The notes under the pieces are model-generated. The model was not told the origin of the DNA. It was given only the letters and a program-made list of their open reading frames with translations, and searched no databases. Positions 34,550 through 42,671 of a DNA stretch of 64,000 nt are shown here, in pieces. Position 1 is the stretch's first letter; each line of letters opens with the position of its first letter. Source of the stretch: Massilia sp. 9096 (lineage in GTDB: Bacteria > Pseudomonadota > Gammaproteobacteria > Burkholderiales > Burkholderiaceae_D); contig NZ_JQNN01000001.1 in the NCBI RefSeq assembly GCF_000745265.1, positions 3,100,001 through 3,164,000 of the forward strand, read 5' to 3'. Both the position numbers and the translations under genes were made by a program.

Positions 34550-36076
34550 TCAGCGCAGGTTGACCAGTGTCTGCAGCACCTGGTCCTGGGTCTTGATGGT
34601 CTGGGCGTTGGCCTGGTACACGCGCTGCGCCGTGATCATGTTCACCAGTTCGGCCGTCATGTCGACGTTCGAGTTCTCCACCGCCGACGATTGCAGCTCG
34701 CCCAGGCTGCCGGTGTTCGGCGTGCCGACCAGCGGCGTGCCCGAGGCCGAGGTCTCGGCCCAGACGTTGTTGCCGAGCGGCTCGAGGCCGTTTGGATTGG
34801 TGAAGTTGGCCAGCACGATCTGGCCCAGCGGCTTGCTCTGGCCGTTGCTGTACTGGCCGAGGATGACGCCGTCCTGGCCGGCCGAGAAGCGCTGCAGGTG
34901 GCCGGCGGTGTAGCCGTCCTGGGTGGTCGCCTTTTCGCTGGTGTCGGCGCCGTACTGGGTGGTGCCGGCGAAGCCGATCTTGACCGCCAGCGTGTTCTGC
35001 GAGCCGGTCGACGGGTAGATCGGCAGGTTGACCGACAGCGGCAGGGTCTGCGGGGCCATCAGCGTCGCCGACAGCGCGCCGTTCGAGTCGAAGTTCAGGT
35101 GGCCGACCGGGACCGCGGGCACCTTGACGGCGGCGGCGATGTCCTTGTCGACCTGGTCCGGGGTGTAGCCGGGCGTGTTGCCGGCGCTGGCGGCGGCGGT
35201 CTTGATCGCGTTGATGGTGTCGGCATCGGCGCCGGCCGCGGTGGCGGCGGCGACCACGGCGTTGGACGCCTTGCCGGCATAGTCGGCCAGCGCGGCGGAT
35301 ACGGCATTGGGATCGAGCGGCGACGCCTTGGTGGCGGCGGTCCAGGTGGCGCGCGCCGACACGGTGGCCGGGTCGGTCTGGCCGGCGGCGGCCGCGTTGA
35401 CGTTGGTCATCTCGGTGCCGTCCGAGCCCGCATACACGTCCCATTTGCCGGCGTCGGTCTTGACGTAATACAGCGACAGCACGTGCGGGTTGCCCAGCGT
35501 GTCATACACGTTGACCGGGGTCTGCTTGTTGTAAGTCAGCGGGTTGCTGGCGTTGAACGGGTATTCGGTCGGCACGGTCGCGCGCGAGTCCAGGTTCATC
35601 TGGGTGTCGACCTTGGTGGTGGCGACCGGCTTGAGGTCGGCGGTGTTGATCTGCAGCGGGCTCGGCGCACCGGCCAGGATCTGGCCCGACGGGGCGACCG
35701 AGTAGCCGGTCAGGTTGGCGCCCTGGGCGTTCACCAGGTAGCCGTTCTTGTCGAGCGAAAACTGGCCGTTGCGGCTGTATTCGGTCAGGCCCGAGGCCTG
35801 CACGCGGAAGAAACCGGCGCCGTTGATGGCGATGTCGAGCGGGTTCTGCGAGGTCTCGATATTGCCCTGGGTGAATTGCTGGGCGATCCCGGCGACGCTC
35901 ACGCCGATACCCGCCTGGTTGCCGCCGGCGCCGTTCAGCGAACGCGCGTAGACGTCGGCGAATTCGGTGGTCGAACCCTTGAAGCCGACCGTGCTCGAGT
36001 TGGCGATGTTGTTACCGATGACGTCCAGCGATTTCGCCGCGCCGTTCAAGCCGCTCAGGCCTTGTTGGAAAGACAT
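34550..36076 (-). CDS. flgE: Flagellar hook protein FlgE with an internal insertion
   Basis: A 508-residue hook subunit, about 100 residues longer than the common form (around 400). The ends are standard: MSFQQGLSGLNGAAKSLDVI, GNNIANSSTVGFKGS, and at the C-terminus ENSNVDMTAELVNMITAQRVYQANAQTI. Between the strand KWDVYAGSDG (about 211-220) and VGHLNFDSNGAL (about 324-335) lies a stretch of about 95 residues, very rich in Ala, Thr and Asp, predicted helical, placed in the surface-exposed D2 domain. AGGAGCAC precedes the ATG. The reading frame is intact through the insertion, so it is probably displayed on the hook surface. Confidence 0.95.
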   Translation of the reverse strand: MSFQQGLSGLNGAAKSLDVIGNNIANSSTVGFKGSTTEFADVYARSLNGAGGNQAGIGVSVAGIAQQFTQGNIETSQNPLDIAINGAGFFRVQASGLTEYSRNGQFSLDKNGYLVNAQGANLTGYSVAPSGQILAGAPSPLQINTADLKPVATTKVDTQMNLDSRATVPTEYPFNASNPLTYNKQTPVNVYDTLGNPHVLSLYYVKTDAGKWDVYAGSDGTEMTNVNAAAAGQTDPATVSARATWTAATKASPLDPNAVSAALADYAGKASNAVVAAATAAGADADTINAIKTAAASAGNTPGYTPDQVDKDIAAAVKVPAVPVGHLNFDSNGALSATLMAPQTLPLSVNLPIYPSTGSQNTLAVKIGFAGTTQYGADTSEKATTQDGYTAGHLQRFSAGQDGVILGQYSNGQSKPLGQIVLANFTNPNGLEPLGNNVWAETSASGTPLVGTPNTGSLGELQSSAVENSNVDMTAELVNMITAQRVYQANAQTIKTQDQVLQTLVNLR

Positions 36077-36093
36077 GTTGTGCTCCTAATTAT

Positions 36094-36822
36094 TTAAAGA
36101 ACTTGCTTGACGTCGGACAGCGTGGTCACACCCTTGCTGGCCAGGTAGAGTTTTACGCCATCGGTGGCGCTGGTGCTGACGCTGCCCACGCTGTCGTAGG
36201 CCAGGCCGGTCGCATCCGTCAGCGACTGGCCGGCCGAGGTGGCGGTCACGGCGAAGGTGTAGTTGCCGTCCGGCAGGGTCACCGGCTTGCCGCTGCTGTC
36301 GACCTTGGTCGCATCGGGGACGCCGTTCCACACCAGCGGCAGCGTGCCGGCCTTCTGCTTGCCCAGGTCGATGGTGTCGACCGTATTGCCGCCGGCATCG
36401 TTGATGGCGATCTTGACGTCGTCGGCATCGCTGCCGAGGCTGACGCCAAGGACGCCCTTGCTGCCCGTGAGCGCGACGCTGTTGCCGCCCACCAGCACGC
36501 CGTGGCCGATCAGATTGGTCGCCTGCATCGCTTCCGAAGTCTGGTAGCTGGAGGTGAGCGAGTTGAGCGTGGTGTTCAGGGTGTTGATGCCGGTGACGGT
36601 CTGCAGCTGGGCCAGCTGGCTGGTCATCTGCGAGTTGTCCATCGGATTGAGCGGGTCCTGGTTCTGCAGCTGCGTGACCAGCAGCGTCATGAACTTGTCG
36701 GTGTCGGCCTTGACGCTGTCGGTGCCGCTGGAGGCGCCGGACGAGCCGGCCGCCTTGGCGTTCATGGTCGACATCAGGTCGTTGATGGAGGTAGCGGAAG
36801 AACCGGTGGAGGTGACGGACAT
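36094..36822 (-). CDS. flgD: Flagellar hook cap/scaffold protein FlgD
   Basis: A 242-residue hook-assembly scaffold. The N-terminal part includes the family motif KFMTLLVTQLQNQDPLNPMD and then NSQMTSQLAQLQTVTGINTL. The C-terminal half (about 95-235) is the FlgD Ig-like and Tudor pair, with IGHGVLVGGNSVAL and the closing strands. It caps the growing hook and leaves when FlgK arrives. Length is typical. It lies between flgC and flgE. Confidence 0.96.
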   Translation of the reverse strand: MSVTSTGSSATSINDLMSTMNAKAAGSSGASSGTDSVKADTDKFMTLLVTQLQNQDPLNPMDNSQMTSQLAQLQTVTGINTLNTTLNSLTSSYQTSEAMQATNLIGHGVLVGGNSVALTGSKGVLGVSLGSDADDVKIAINDAGGNTVDTIDLGKQKAGTLPLVWNGVPDATKVDSSGKPVTLPDGNYTFAVTATSAGQSLTDATGLAYDSVGSVSTSATDGVKLYLASKGVTTLSDVKQVL

Positions 36823-36847
36823 GGGATTGCCTTGATGGTTAGCCGGC

Positions 36848-37249
36848 TTACTGGCCGAGGGTCAGGGTTTTCAGCAGCATGGTTTTGGCCGCGTTCATGG
36901 TTTCGACATTGTTCTGGTAGGCGCGCGAGGCCGACAGCATGTTGACCATCTCGTCGACCACGTTCACGTTGGGCATCGAGACATAGCCCTTGTCGTCGGC
37001 CAGCGGATTTTTCGGGTCGTACACCTGCTTGAGCGGGGATGGATCCTCGACCACTTCGCGCACCTTGACGCCGGTGTTGGACTGGTCGAGCGGGGTCGCT
37101 TCGAACACGACCTGCTTGGCACGGTAGGCTTCGCCGCTGGCGCTGGTCGCGCTGTCGGCGTTGGCCAGGTTGCTGGCGGTGGTGTTCAGGCGCATCGACT
37201 GCGCCGTCATGGCGGAACCCGCCACGTTGAAGACGTTAAACAGCGACAT
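36848..37249 (-). CDS. flgC: Flagellar proximal rod protein FlgC
   Basis: A 133-residue rod protein starting [20 protein letters not shown], with the rod signature [13 protein letters not shown] and the C-terminal [35 protein letters not shown]. Length is typical (about 134). It is three bases after flgB, which suggests coupled translation. Confidence 0.97.
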   Translation of the reverse strand: MSLFNVFNVAGSAMTAQSMRLNTTASNLANADSATSASGEAYRAKQVVFEATPLDQSNTGVKVREVVEDPSPLKQVYDPKNPLADDKGYVSMPNVNVVDEMVNMLSASRAYQNNVETMNAAKTMLLKTLTLGQ

Positions 37250-37252
37250 GGA

Positions 37253-37675
37253 TTACTGGCCTCCCTGGACCGCGTTGAGCATGTTGCGGATCTGCTGGTT
37301 GATCATCGTGATGCCGGCTTCATAGCGCAGGCCGTTGTCGGCGAACTGGCTGCGTTCGGTGTCCATCTCGACCGTGTTGCCGTCGACCGCGCCCTGGGTC
37401 ACCGTGCGGTACAGCACCGGGGTGCCGTCCGGCAGGGTCTTGCCGTCGAGCGGACCGTTGGCGATGTGCGCCGCCGCGGTCGTGGCCAGCTGGCCGTTCG
37501 GCTGGCTGGCGCGCGCCATGGCGCCTTGCAGGGCATTCGAAAAATCGATGTCGCGCGCCTTGTAATTAGGCGTATCCGCGTTGGCGATGTTCGACGCCAG
37601 CAATTCCTGGCGCTGCGAACGCAGGCTCAATGCCAGCTCGTTGAAGCGCAGGTAGCCGTCGAGTTTGCCGATCAT
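37253..37675 (-). CDS. flgB: Flagellar proximal rod protein FlgB
   Basis: A 140-residue rod protein, first gene of the flgBCDEFGHIJ(KL) operon. It has LRFNELALSLRSQRQELLAS, the signature NIANADTPNYKARDIDF and the C-terminal helix YEAGITMINQQIRNMLNAV. It is divergent from flgA; the 161-base gap must hold promoters for both. No clear FliA-type site is visible there, which fits expression before hook completion. Confidence 0.97.
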   Translation of the reverse strand: MIGKLDGYLRFNELALSLRSQRQELLASNIANADTPNYKARDIDFSNALQGAMARASQPNGQLATTAAAHIANGPLDGKTLPDGTPVLYRTVTQGAVDGNTVEMDTERSQFADNGLRYEAGITMINQQIRNMLNAVQGGQ

Positions 37676-37836
37676 GATGGACTCCGGGGTTTTGGACAGG
37701 ATCGATCATACGGACTTGTCGGAACTTTCAGTCGGGCAATAAAAGGGGGCAAAACCGGGCTATTCGACCTTTCGATGCGCGCAGGCGGGGCCTAAGATGA
37801 CGTCATCGAACAACCGGATGCCTGCATCTATTAGTC

Positions 37837-38571
37837 ATGAGCACAATTCGCAAGCTCGCCGCCACCCTGCTCTGCTGCGCTTCGCTGGCCGGCAGCCTGG
37901 CATTCGCCCAGACCGCGGCCGCCCCTGCTGGCGCTGCCGCTGCCGGACGCCAGAACGTGAACGCCCTGCGCGCGACCGTCGAGCAATTCCTGCAGACCGA
38001 GACAGCGGGCCTGCCGGGCGAGGTCAAGATCAAGGTCGGCGCGATCGATGCGCGCACCGCGCTGGCCGCCTGCCCCGCGCCGGAAGCCTTTCTGCAGCCG
38101 GGCGCGCGCGCCTGGGGCAAGACCACGGTCGGCGTGCGCTGCACCGCGCCCAGCAGCTGGACCATCTTCGTGCAGGCGCAAGTGAGCGTGCAGGCCGAGT
38201 ACGTGGCGGCGGCGCTGCCGCTGGCGCAGGGCCAGCAGATCGAACAGGCCCAGCTGGTGCTGGTGAAAGGCGACATCGCCGCGATGCCTAACGGAATCGT
38301 CACCGACGTCGGCCAGGCGGTCGGCCGCATGCCGACGGTGTCGCTGGCCGCCGGCACCCCGCTGCGCCTGGAAACGCTGCGCAGCAAGCCGGTGGTGCAG
38401 CAGGGCCAGGCGGTGCGCCTGGTGTCGAACGGCAGCGGATTTTCGGTCTCGGGCGAAGGCCGCGCGGTCAACAACGCCGGCGACGGCCAGGTGGTGCAGG
38501 TGCGCACGCCTTCGGGGAGCGTGATCAGCGGCACGGCGCACGTGGGCGGCATGGTGGAGGTCGCCTTCTGA
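37837..38571 (+). CDS. flgA: P-ring assembly chaperone FlgA
   Basis: A 244-residue periplasmic chaperone for the P ring. A signal peptide (about 1-24, ending LAFA) and an Ala-rich linker precede the body, with VEQFLQTETAGLPGEVKIKVG. The C-terminal SAF domain is visible as LPLAQGQQIEQAQLVLVKGD, then SLAAGTPLRLETLRSKPVVQQGQAV and IISGTAHVGG-type ending. It heads a flgAMN group, but flgM has its own FliA promoter. Confidence 0.95.
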   Translation: MSTIRKLAATLLCCASLAGSLAFAQTAAAPAGAAAAGRQNVNALRATVEQFLQTETAGLPGEVKIKVGAIDARTALAACPAPEAFLQPGARAWGKTTVGVRCTAPSSWTIFVQAQVSVQAEYVAAALPLAQGQQIEQAQLVLVKGDIAAMPNGIVTDVGQAVGRMPTVSLAAGTPLRLETLRSKPVVQQGQAVRLVSNGSGFSVSGEGRAVNNAGDGQVVQVRTPSGSVISGTAHVGGMVEVAF

Positions 38572-38608
38572 AGCCGTATTGAAACAGCAAAAAAGACAAG
38601 CGGCGGAC

Positions 38609-38635
38609 TAAAGTTATCGGCGCCGCCGCCGTTAT
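38609..38635 (+). promoter_or_regulatory. FliA (sigma-28) promoter for flgMN
   Basis: TAAAGTTA (38609-38616; seven of eight to consensus), exactly 11 bases, then GCCGTTAT (38628-38635; six of eight to GCCGATAA). It lies 48 bases before the flgM start. Having FlgM made from a FliA promoter gives the usual negative feedback loop. Confidence 0.85.
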
Positions 38636-38683
38636 CCAGGACAGATCCCGGGCTTTCTGCTCCGACCTGAGAAGGATGATGCT

Positions 38684-38986
38684 GTGAAAATCAACGATAC
38701 ACTCAAGAACGCGAGCGTGCCGGCCACGAATACGCCGGCGACGAATGCGAAAAGCAGCGACGCGGCGGCTGCAACCGCGGCGACGCCGGCGGCGACCGAT
38801 ACCGTGCGCCTGTCGTCGCAGGGCAAGGCCCTGGCGGCAAGCGGTACTAATCAAGTGTTCGACAGCAAAAAGGTCGAACGCATCAAGGCGGCCATCGCCG
38901 ATGGCCAATTTCAAGTGAACTCGGAGAAAGTGGCAGACGGCTTGCTCGATACAGTGCGCGGCCTGCTGCATTCCCGCCAACGATAA
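38684..38986 (+). CDS. flgM: Anti-sigma-28 factor FlgM
   Basis: A 100-residue anti-sigma factor that holds FliA inactive until it is exported through the finished hook-basal body. The N-terminal half is Ala/Thr-rich and probably unstructured. The C-terminal half carries the FliA-binding helices (DTVRLSSQGKAL, then FDSKKVERIKAAIADGQFQVNSEKVADGLL), the typical FlgM signature. The start is GTG at 38684, with AAGGA eight bases upstream; the nearby ATGs run into that TGA. It is followed seven bases later by flgN. Confidence 0.95.
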   Translation: MKINDTLKNASVPATNTPATNAKSSDAAAATAATPAATDTVRLSSQGKALAASGTNQVFDSKKVERIKAAIADGQFQVNSEKVADGLLDTVRGLLHSRQR

Positions 38987-38992
38987 CTATTC

Positions 38993-39463
38993 ATGGCCAT
39001 TGCATCCCCCGGCGCAACCTTGCGCGACGAACAGCAATTGATCGCTTCCATCGTGGAGCTGATGAAGACCGAGCAGCAGCTCCTGGTCAGTGCGGATGCC
39101 GATGGCTTATCAAGCCTGACCCCGAAGAAACTCCAACTCGCGCAGCAAGCCGCCGGCTTGTCGCGCATGCGCCACAAAGCGCTGGGCGCGGCCGGCTTCA
39201 CCGCTGGCGAAGCCGGTATGGCGCCCTGGCTGGCGGCCGGCGGCAACGGCGACCTGCGCGCGCAATGGGATCAGCTGCTCGAGCTGACGCGCCAGGCCAA
39301 GGAACTCAACCGCGTCAACGGCATGCTGGTCAACAAGCAGCTGGCCCACACCCAGGGTGCGCTCAACGCCTTGCGCGGCGAACAGGGCGGCGCCGGCAGC
39401 GTCTACGGCCCCGGCGGCCAGGCCTCGGGCTTCGGCGCGTCGCGCCGCTACGTGGTCGGCTGA
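38993..39463 (+). CDS. flgN: FlgK/FlgL export chaperone FlgN
   Basis: A 156-residue helical chaperone that delivers FlgK and FlgL to the export gate. Motifs are TLRDEQQLIASIVELMKTEQQLLVS and KKLQLAQQAAGLSRMRH, followed by LLELTRQAKELNRVNGMLVN, in line with the antiparallel helical fold. The C-terminus is Gly-rich and not conserved. It is assigned by these features and by its place directly behind flgM. Confidence 0.93.
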   Translation: MAIASPGATLRDEQQLIASIVELMKTEQQLLVSADADGLSSLTPKKLQLAQQAAGLSRMRHKALGAAGFTAGEAGMAPWLAAGGNGDLRAQWDQLLELTRQAKELNRVNGMLVNKQLAHTQGALNALRGEQGGAGSVYGPGGQASGFGASRRYVVG

Positions 39464-39599
39464 CCCCTTGCCGCCCTGCGTGGCCGATCCTGGGCTATAG
39501 GACGCCAATTTTCGATTCGTCTCCTGCTTACGCATTACCAGGATCCGCTCATGGCCGGTTGCAGACCTATACCGCGCTACTGGCGAAAAACAGTGAAGT

Positions 39600-40856
39600 T
39601 CATGCCGCCGCAGCGAGGCGCCCTTGGAGTTCCTTGTTCACTTGCGTGACCAGGAACGCAGCTACGATGGTGGTACCGACGACCACGTAGCCGACATGCG
39701 GAAAGCCTTGCAGCTTGCCGTCCGCACCCGTGCTGACGAGGTGACCGGCGATGACTGCAGCCAAGCCGCCGGACAATTGCTGCAGCGACGAGCTGATGGC
39801 ATTGAATGAGCCTCGCATATGCTGCTCGGGAACCGAAGCTGCCAAGGCCTGGTAAGGGATCATGCGTGAGAAAATTCCGAGAAACATCACGACATTCACG
39901 ACGATGACGACCGGCAAAGGCACGGCCGGGAGGTGCGTGTATGTCATCACCATCACGATCGTCACCGCGGTGCCGAAATAAAAGACAGGCATCTTGCCGA
40001 ATCGATCGGCCAGCTTGCCGATCAGCGGACCCACGAAAATCGTGCACAGGCCCGTGATCAGATAAATCGTCGGCAAGCGGTCCAGCCCGATACCAAGGTT
40101 GTTGACGGTGAAAACGCTGCTGAATGGCATTAGCATGAAGCCGCCGGTGGCCAGCAAACAGGTCGTGGCCAGCGCTGGCAGGTGGCGCCGGTCGGTCACG
40201 GTGGCGACCAGGTGTTGCAACGCGTTCGAGCGTGCCTGCCCTTTCAGGTGAGCGTCGACCGGTTGCAGGCGCCAGGCCAGCACCACGCCGCCAATGGCGC
40301 CGATACCGACGATGAGGAAGAACGGCGCATGCCAGTTGAAATGGTTCGACAAGTAGAGCGCGACCGGGATGCCCATCACCTGGCTTGCGGCAAACGCGGT
40401 CTGGATGATGCCCATCACGCGCCCGCGCAAGTTTGGCGCAAATAGGTCGGTAGCAATGGCCAGCAGCACGGAGCCGATCACGCCGCCAAAGACGCCGGTG
40501 ACGATGCGCGCTGCCAGCATCGCTTCGAATGAGCGCGCCAGGCCGCACCACAGCGTGCCGCAAATAAAACCACCATAGAAGAACAGCAGCAGTTTCTTGC
40601 GGTCGAAGCGATCGGCAAACCCTGCTGCCAGCAAGCCGGACAGGCCAGCACTGAATGCGTAAGCCGACACCACGATGCCGAAGCGCGCCGGCGAAATGCC
40701 GAGGGACGGCATGATCACGGCGCCGAGCGGCGACATCACCATGAAGTCGAGGATGACGGCGAACTGCAGAAAGGCAAGCAGGCCGGCGACGAACTTCTGG
40801 TAGCCGGTAAAGGGAACGATGGCAGGTTTATCGTGTTTGTTATCGAGGGTTGGCAT
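39600..40856 (-). CDS. Major facilitator superfamily transporter
   Basis: A 418-residue permease with about 12 membrane segments. The MFS loop motif is seen as GFADRFDRKKLLLF between segments 2 and 3 and again as GKLADRFGKMPVFYF between 8 and 9. Segment 4 has ARIVTGVFGGVIGSVLLAIATDLFAPNLRGRVMG, resembling the drug-antiporter (AraJ/DHA1) branch. The substrate is unknown. ATG 40856 has AGGAA upstream and is preferred over 40898. It lies between flgN and the HAD gene with no functional link to flagella, and has slightly lower GC than the flagellar genes. Confidence 0.9.
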   Translation of the reverse strand: MPTLDNKHDKPAIVPFTGYQKFVAGLLAFLQFAVILDFMVMSPLGAVIMPSLGISPARFGIVVSAYAFSAGLSGLLAAGFADRFDRKKLLLFFYGGFICGTLWCGLARSFEAMLAARIVTGVFGGVIGSVLLAIATDLFAPNLRGRVMGIIQTAFAASQVMGIPVALYLSNHFNWHAPFFLIVGIGAIGGVVLAWRLQPVDAHLKGQARSNALQHLVATVTDRRHLPALATTCLLATGGFMLMPFSSVFTVNNLGIGLDRLPTIYLITGLCTIFVGPLIGKLADRFGKMPVFYFGTAVTIVMVMTYTHLPAVPLPVVIVVNVVMFLGIFSRMIPYQALAASVPEQHMRGSFNAISSSLQQLSGGLAAVIAGHLVSTGADGKLQGFPHVGYVVVGTTIVAAFLVTQVNKELQGRLAAAA

Positions 40857-41455
40857 GAAGTTCCTGGTTGACGTTGGCGCCCCTGCGCGCAGCGGCACGG
40901 GGGCTATGCCGCAATATACTGAAATTCGGCGTTTCGCTCATTTGCTTGCGTGAGTTGCCGGCAAAAAGGCCCTCGTCCGCTTCACTGCGGAGTGGACGCT
41001 CCAGCACCGCAAATATTGCCGTTTGCCAACCACGCGACAGAACCACGCAAGCAGGGGCACACTGTGCGCGAGGTACTGCGTCCGGCGTCGTTGGCGATCT
41101 GCTCATGCCAGCCGCGTAGCCGCCGAGCACATCAAAAGCGCGTGCACGACATCGCCAAGCCGAAGCGCAAACCGAGTGACGCCCAGAAGAGCGAGAAATC
41201 AAACTTCAGGACTATTTTCAATCGAAAGATACGTGCGCGTGTGTCGTCAGCCCTGATGGGCGGCCTCGATCCGACGAGTTCCTACGAAATGCCAGTTCAA
41301 TCGCTCTGCATCCTGAACGGCATCTGGGAATCCACCGCCGAGACTGAACAAGGTGGAATCCTTATCACTGATACGAGCAACGCGGATTACATCGATCGTG
41401 CAGGCTGAGTATTGCTATTGAAATCAACCGTAAATATTCTTTTAATTAAATCCAT
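40857..41455. other. Gene-poor 599-base stretch
   Basis: Short open frames exist on both strands, but none has a convincing start, codon pattern or recognisable domain. The longest plus-strand one (40950-41408) mixes a Lys/Ser-rich segment with an ending that is not protein-like to me. A small inverted repeat TCCGC/GCGGA is near 40978-40993. The 3' end holds the promoter of the HAD gene. It may be decayed DNA at an insertion boundary. Confidence 0.4.
41418..41446 (+). promoter_or_regulatory. Sigma-70 promoter for the HAD gene
   Basis: TTGAAA (41418-41423), a 17-base AT-rich spacer, then TTTAAT (41441-41446). The -10 ends nine bases before the ATG at 41456, so the transcript would begin within a few bases of the start codon. 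There is no ribosome site, which fits a leaderless mRNA. Confidence 0.65.
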
Positions 41456-42127
41456 ATGACTCATCAAATCGCGCCAAAAGCTGTTTTGTTTGATATCGAC
41501 GGCACGCTCATCGACAGCAATGACGCGCATACGCGAGCATGGGTGCAAACCCTTCAGCGACATGGCCGCGCCGTTAGCTACGAGCAGATCAGGCATTTGA
41601 TCGGCAAGGGTTCGGACAAGGTTTTTGCCGAGCTACTTGGCATCGAATCCGACTCAGCTCTCGCGAAACAGATTACAAAAGACCGCGTGCAGTTGTTACT
41701 GAGCGATTTCATCCCGAATCTCGCCCCTACACCCGGCGCCCGACTGTTGGTGCAACGCATGAGGTCCGAAGGCCTACGTCTGGTCATCGCTTCATCGAGT
41801 GGAGAAGAGCTACCGGCGTTACTCGCGCAGGCCGGCTTGGCCGATTTGCTCGACACGGCGGTCTCGCCTGACGAGGCAAAGGAGTCCAAACCCGACGGTG
41901 ACATTATCGAAGTTGCCTTACGCAAGGCTGGCGTGCAAGCCAACGAGGCTGTGATGGTGGGCGACACGCCCTACGACATCGCGGCAGCCAAGGAAGCCGG
42001 GGTCAAATGCATTGCGGTGCGCTGCGGCGGGTACTGGGACGATGCAGCCCTGTCCGACGCAGCCGCCATTTTTGATGATCCGGCAGCATTATTGCGTCAG
42101 TGGGCCGACTCGCCGCTGGCTGGCTGA
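41456..42127 (+). CDS. HAD-family phosphatase
   Basis: A 223-residue haloacid dehalogenase-type hydrolase. Motif I FDIDGT gives Asp13 and Asp15, motif II is VIASSSG, the motif III Lys is in AKESKPDGDI, and motif IV is VMVGDTPYDIAAAKEAG. An alpha-helical C1 cap lies between motifs I and II, as in phosphoglycolate or sugar-phosphate phosphatases. The substrate cannot be assigned. It appears to be expressed from its own promoter with almost no leader. Confidence 0.92.
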   Translation: MTHQIAPKAVLFDIDGTLIDSNDAHTRAWVQTLQRHGRAVSYEQIRHLIGKGSDKVFAELLGIESDSALAKQITKDRVQLLLSDFIPNLAPTPGARLLVQRMRSEGLRLVIASSSGEELPALLAQAGLADLLDTAVSPDEAKESKPDGDIIEVALRKAGVQANEAVMVGDTPYDIAAAKEAGVKCIAVRCGGYWDDAALSDAAAIFDDPAALLRQWADSPLAG

Positions 42128-42222
42128 ACGCGATGGCAACCTTTAAGGTTTTCTGGGCTGAGTGGCATTCTGCGTCCTGCTTGCGATGATCGCGCAGCGC
42201 CGGGACCGGCGCCTTCGCCGGA

Positions 42223-42639
42223 TCAGGCGCCGTGGCTGAACATCACGGTCTCCGTCGCCAGCGCGCTCTTGACCTCCGGATGCTGGCTGTCGGCGACGAC
42301 TTCGCCGGCATAGCGGATCTGGTAGGTCTGCTCGCCCGGCGCGAACGCATAAGCGCCCGTCACGTCGATCGTGTGGGTGTGCGCCGAATGCGGCGCCAGC
42401 TCGACGTAATCGGCCAGCCCGGACGATGCGCCAACAGCGGCGCCGACATCCGTACCGACATAAGCGACCGGCTCATCGCCCGGAAACAGCCGCAGGTCGA
42501 ACACGCGGCTTTTCAAACGGGTGTCGGCCGCGATCGCGCGCGGCAACCATACGCGGCGCTCGCCGCGGTTCTCGATCTTGAAAGTCACCAGCACTTTCTC
42601 GTGCCTGGCATCGACTTCCAGGCAGGCATGCACGTTCAT
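42223..42639 (-). CDS. Small beta-sandwich protein, resembles the prodomain of M35 proteases
   Basis: A 138-residue protein without signal peptide. The pattern of alternating strands (KVLVTFKIENRGERRVWLPRA, then FDLRLFPGDEPVAYVGTDV, DYVELAPHSAHTHTIDVTGAY and YQIRYAGEVV) resembles, from memory, the N-terminal domain found before deuterolysin-type (M35) metalloproteases, but no HExxH protease part is present. It may be a stand-alone inhibitor or chaperone-like domain; this is inference. It has no partner gene next to it. Confidence 0.6.
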   Translation of the reverse strand: MNVHACLEVDARHEKVLVTFKIENRGERRVWLPRAIAADTRLKSRVFDLRLFPGDEPVAYVGTDVGAAVGASSGLADYVELAPHSAHTHTIDVTGAYAFAPGEQTYQIRYAGEVVADSQHPEVKSALATETVMFSHGA

Positions 42640-42671
42640 CCTCGCTCCTCGCTGTCGGGTTGGAGCTGATT

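Noticed and set aside
39480..39590. A further copy of the dispersed repeat after flgN
   Set aside because: TGGCCGGTTGCAGACC resembles a part of the copy at 15887-15940, but the rest does not align; too weak to call.
40840..41408. Overlapping open frames on both strands upstream of the HAD gene
   Set aside because: No domain, poor amino-acid make-up, no ribosome sites, and frames on opposite strands compete. I treat the stretch as gene-poor.
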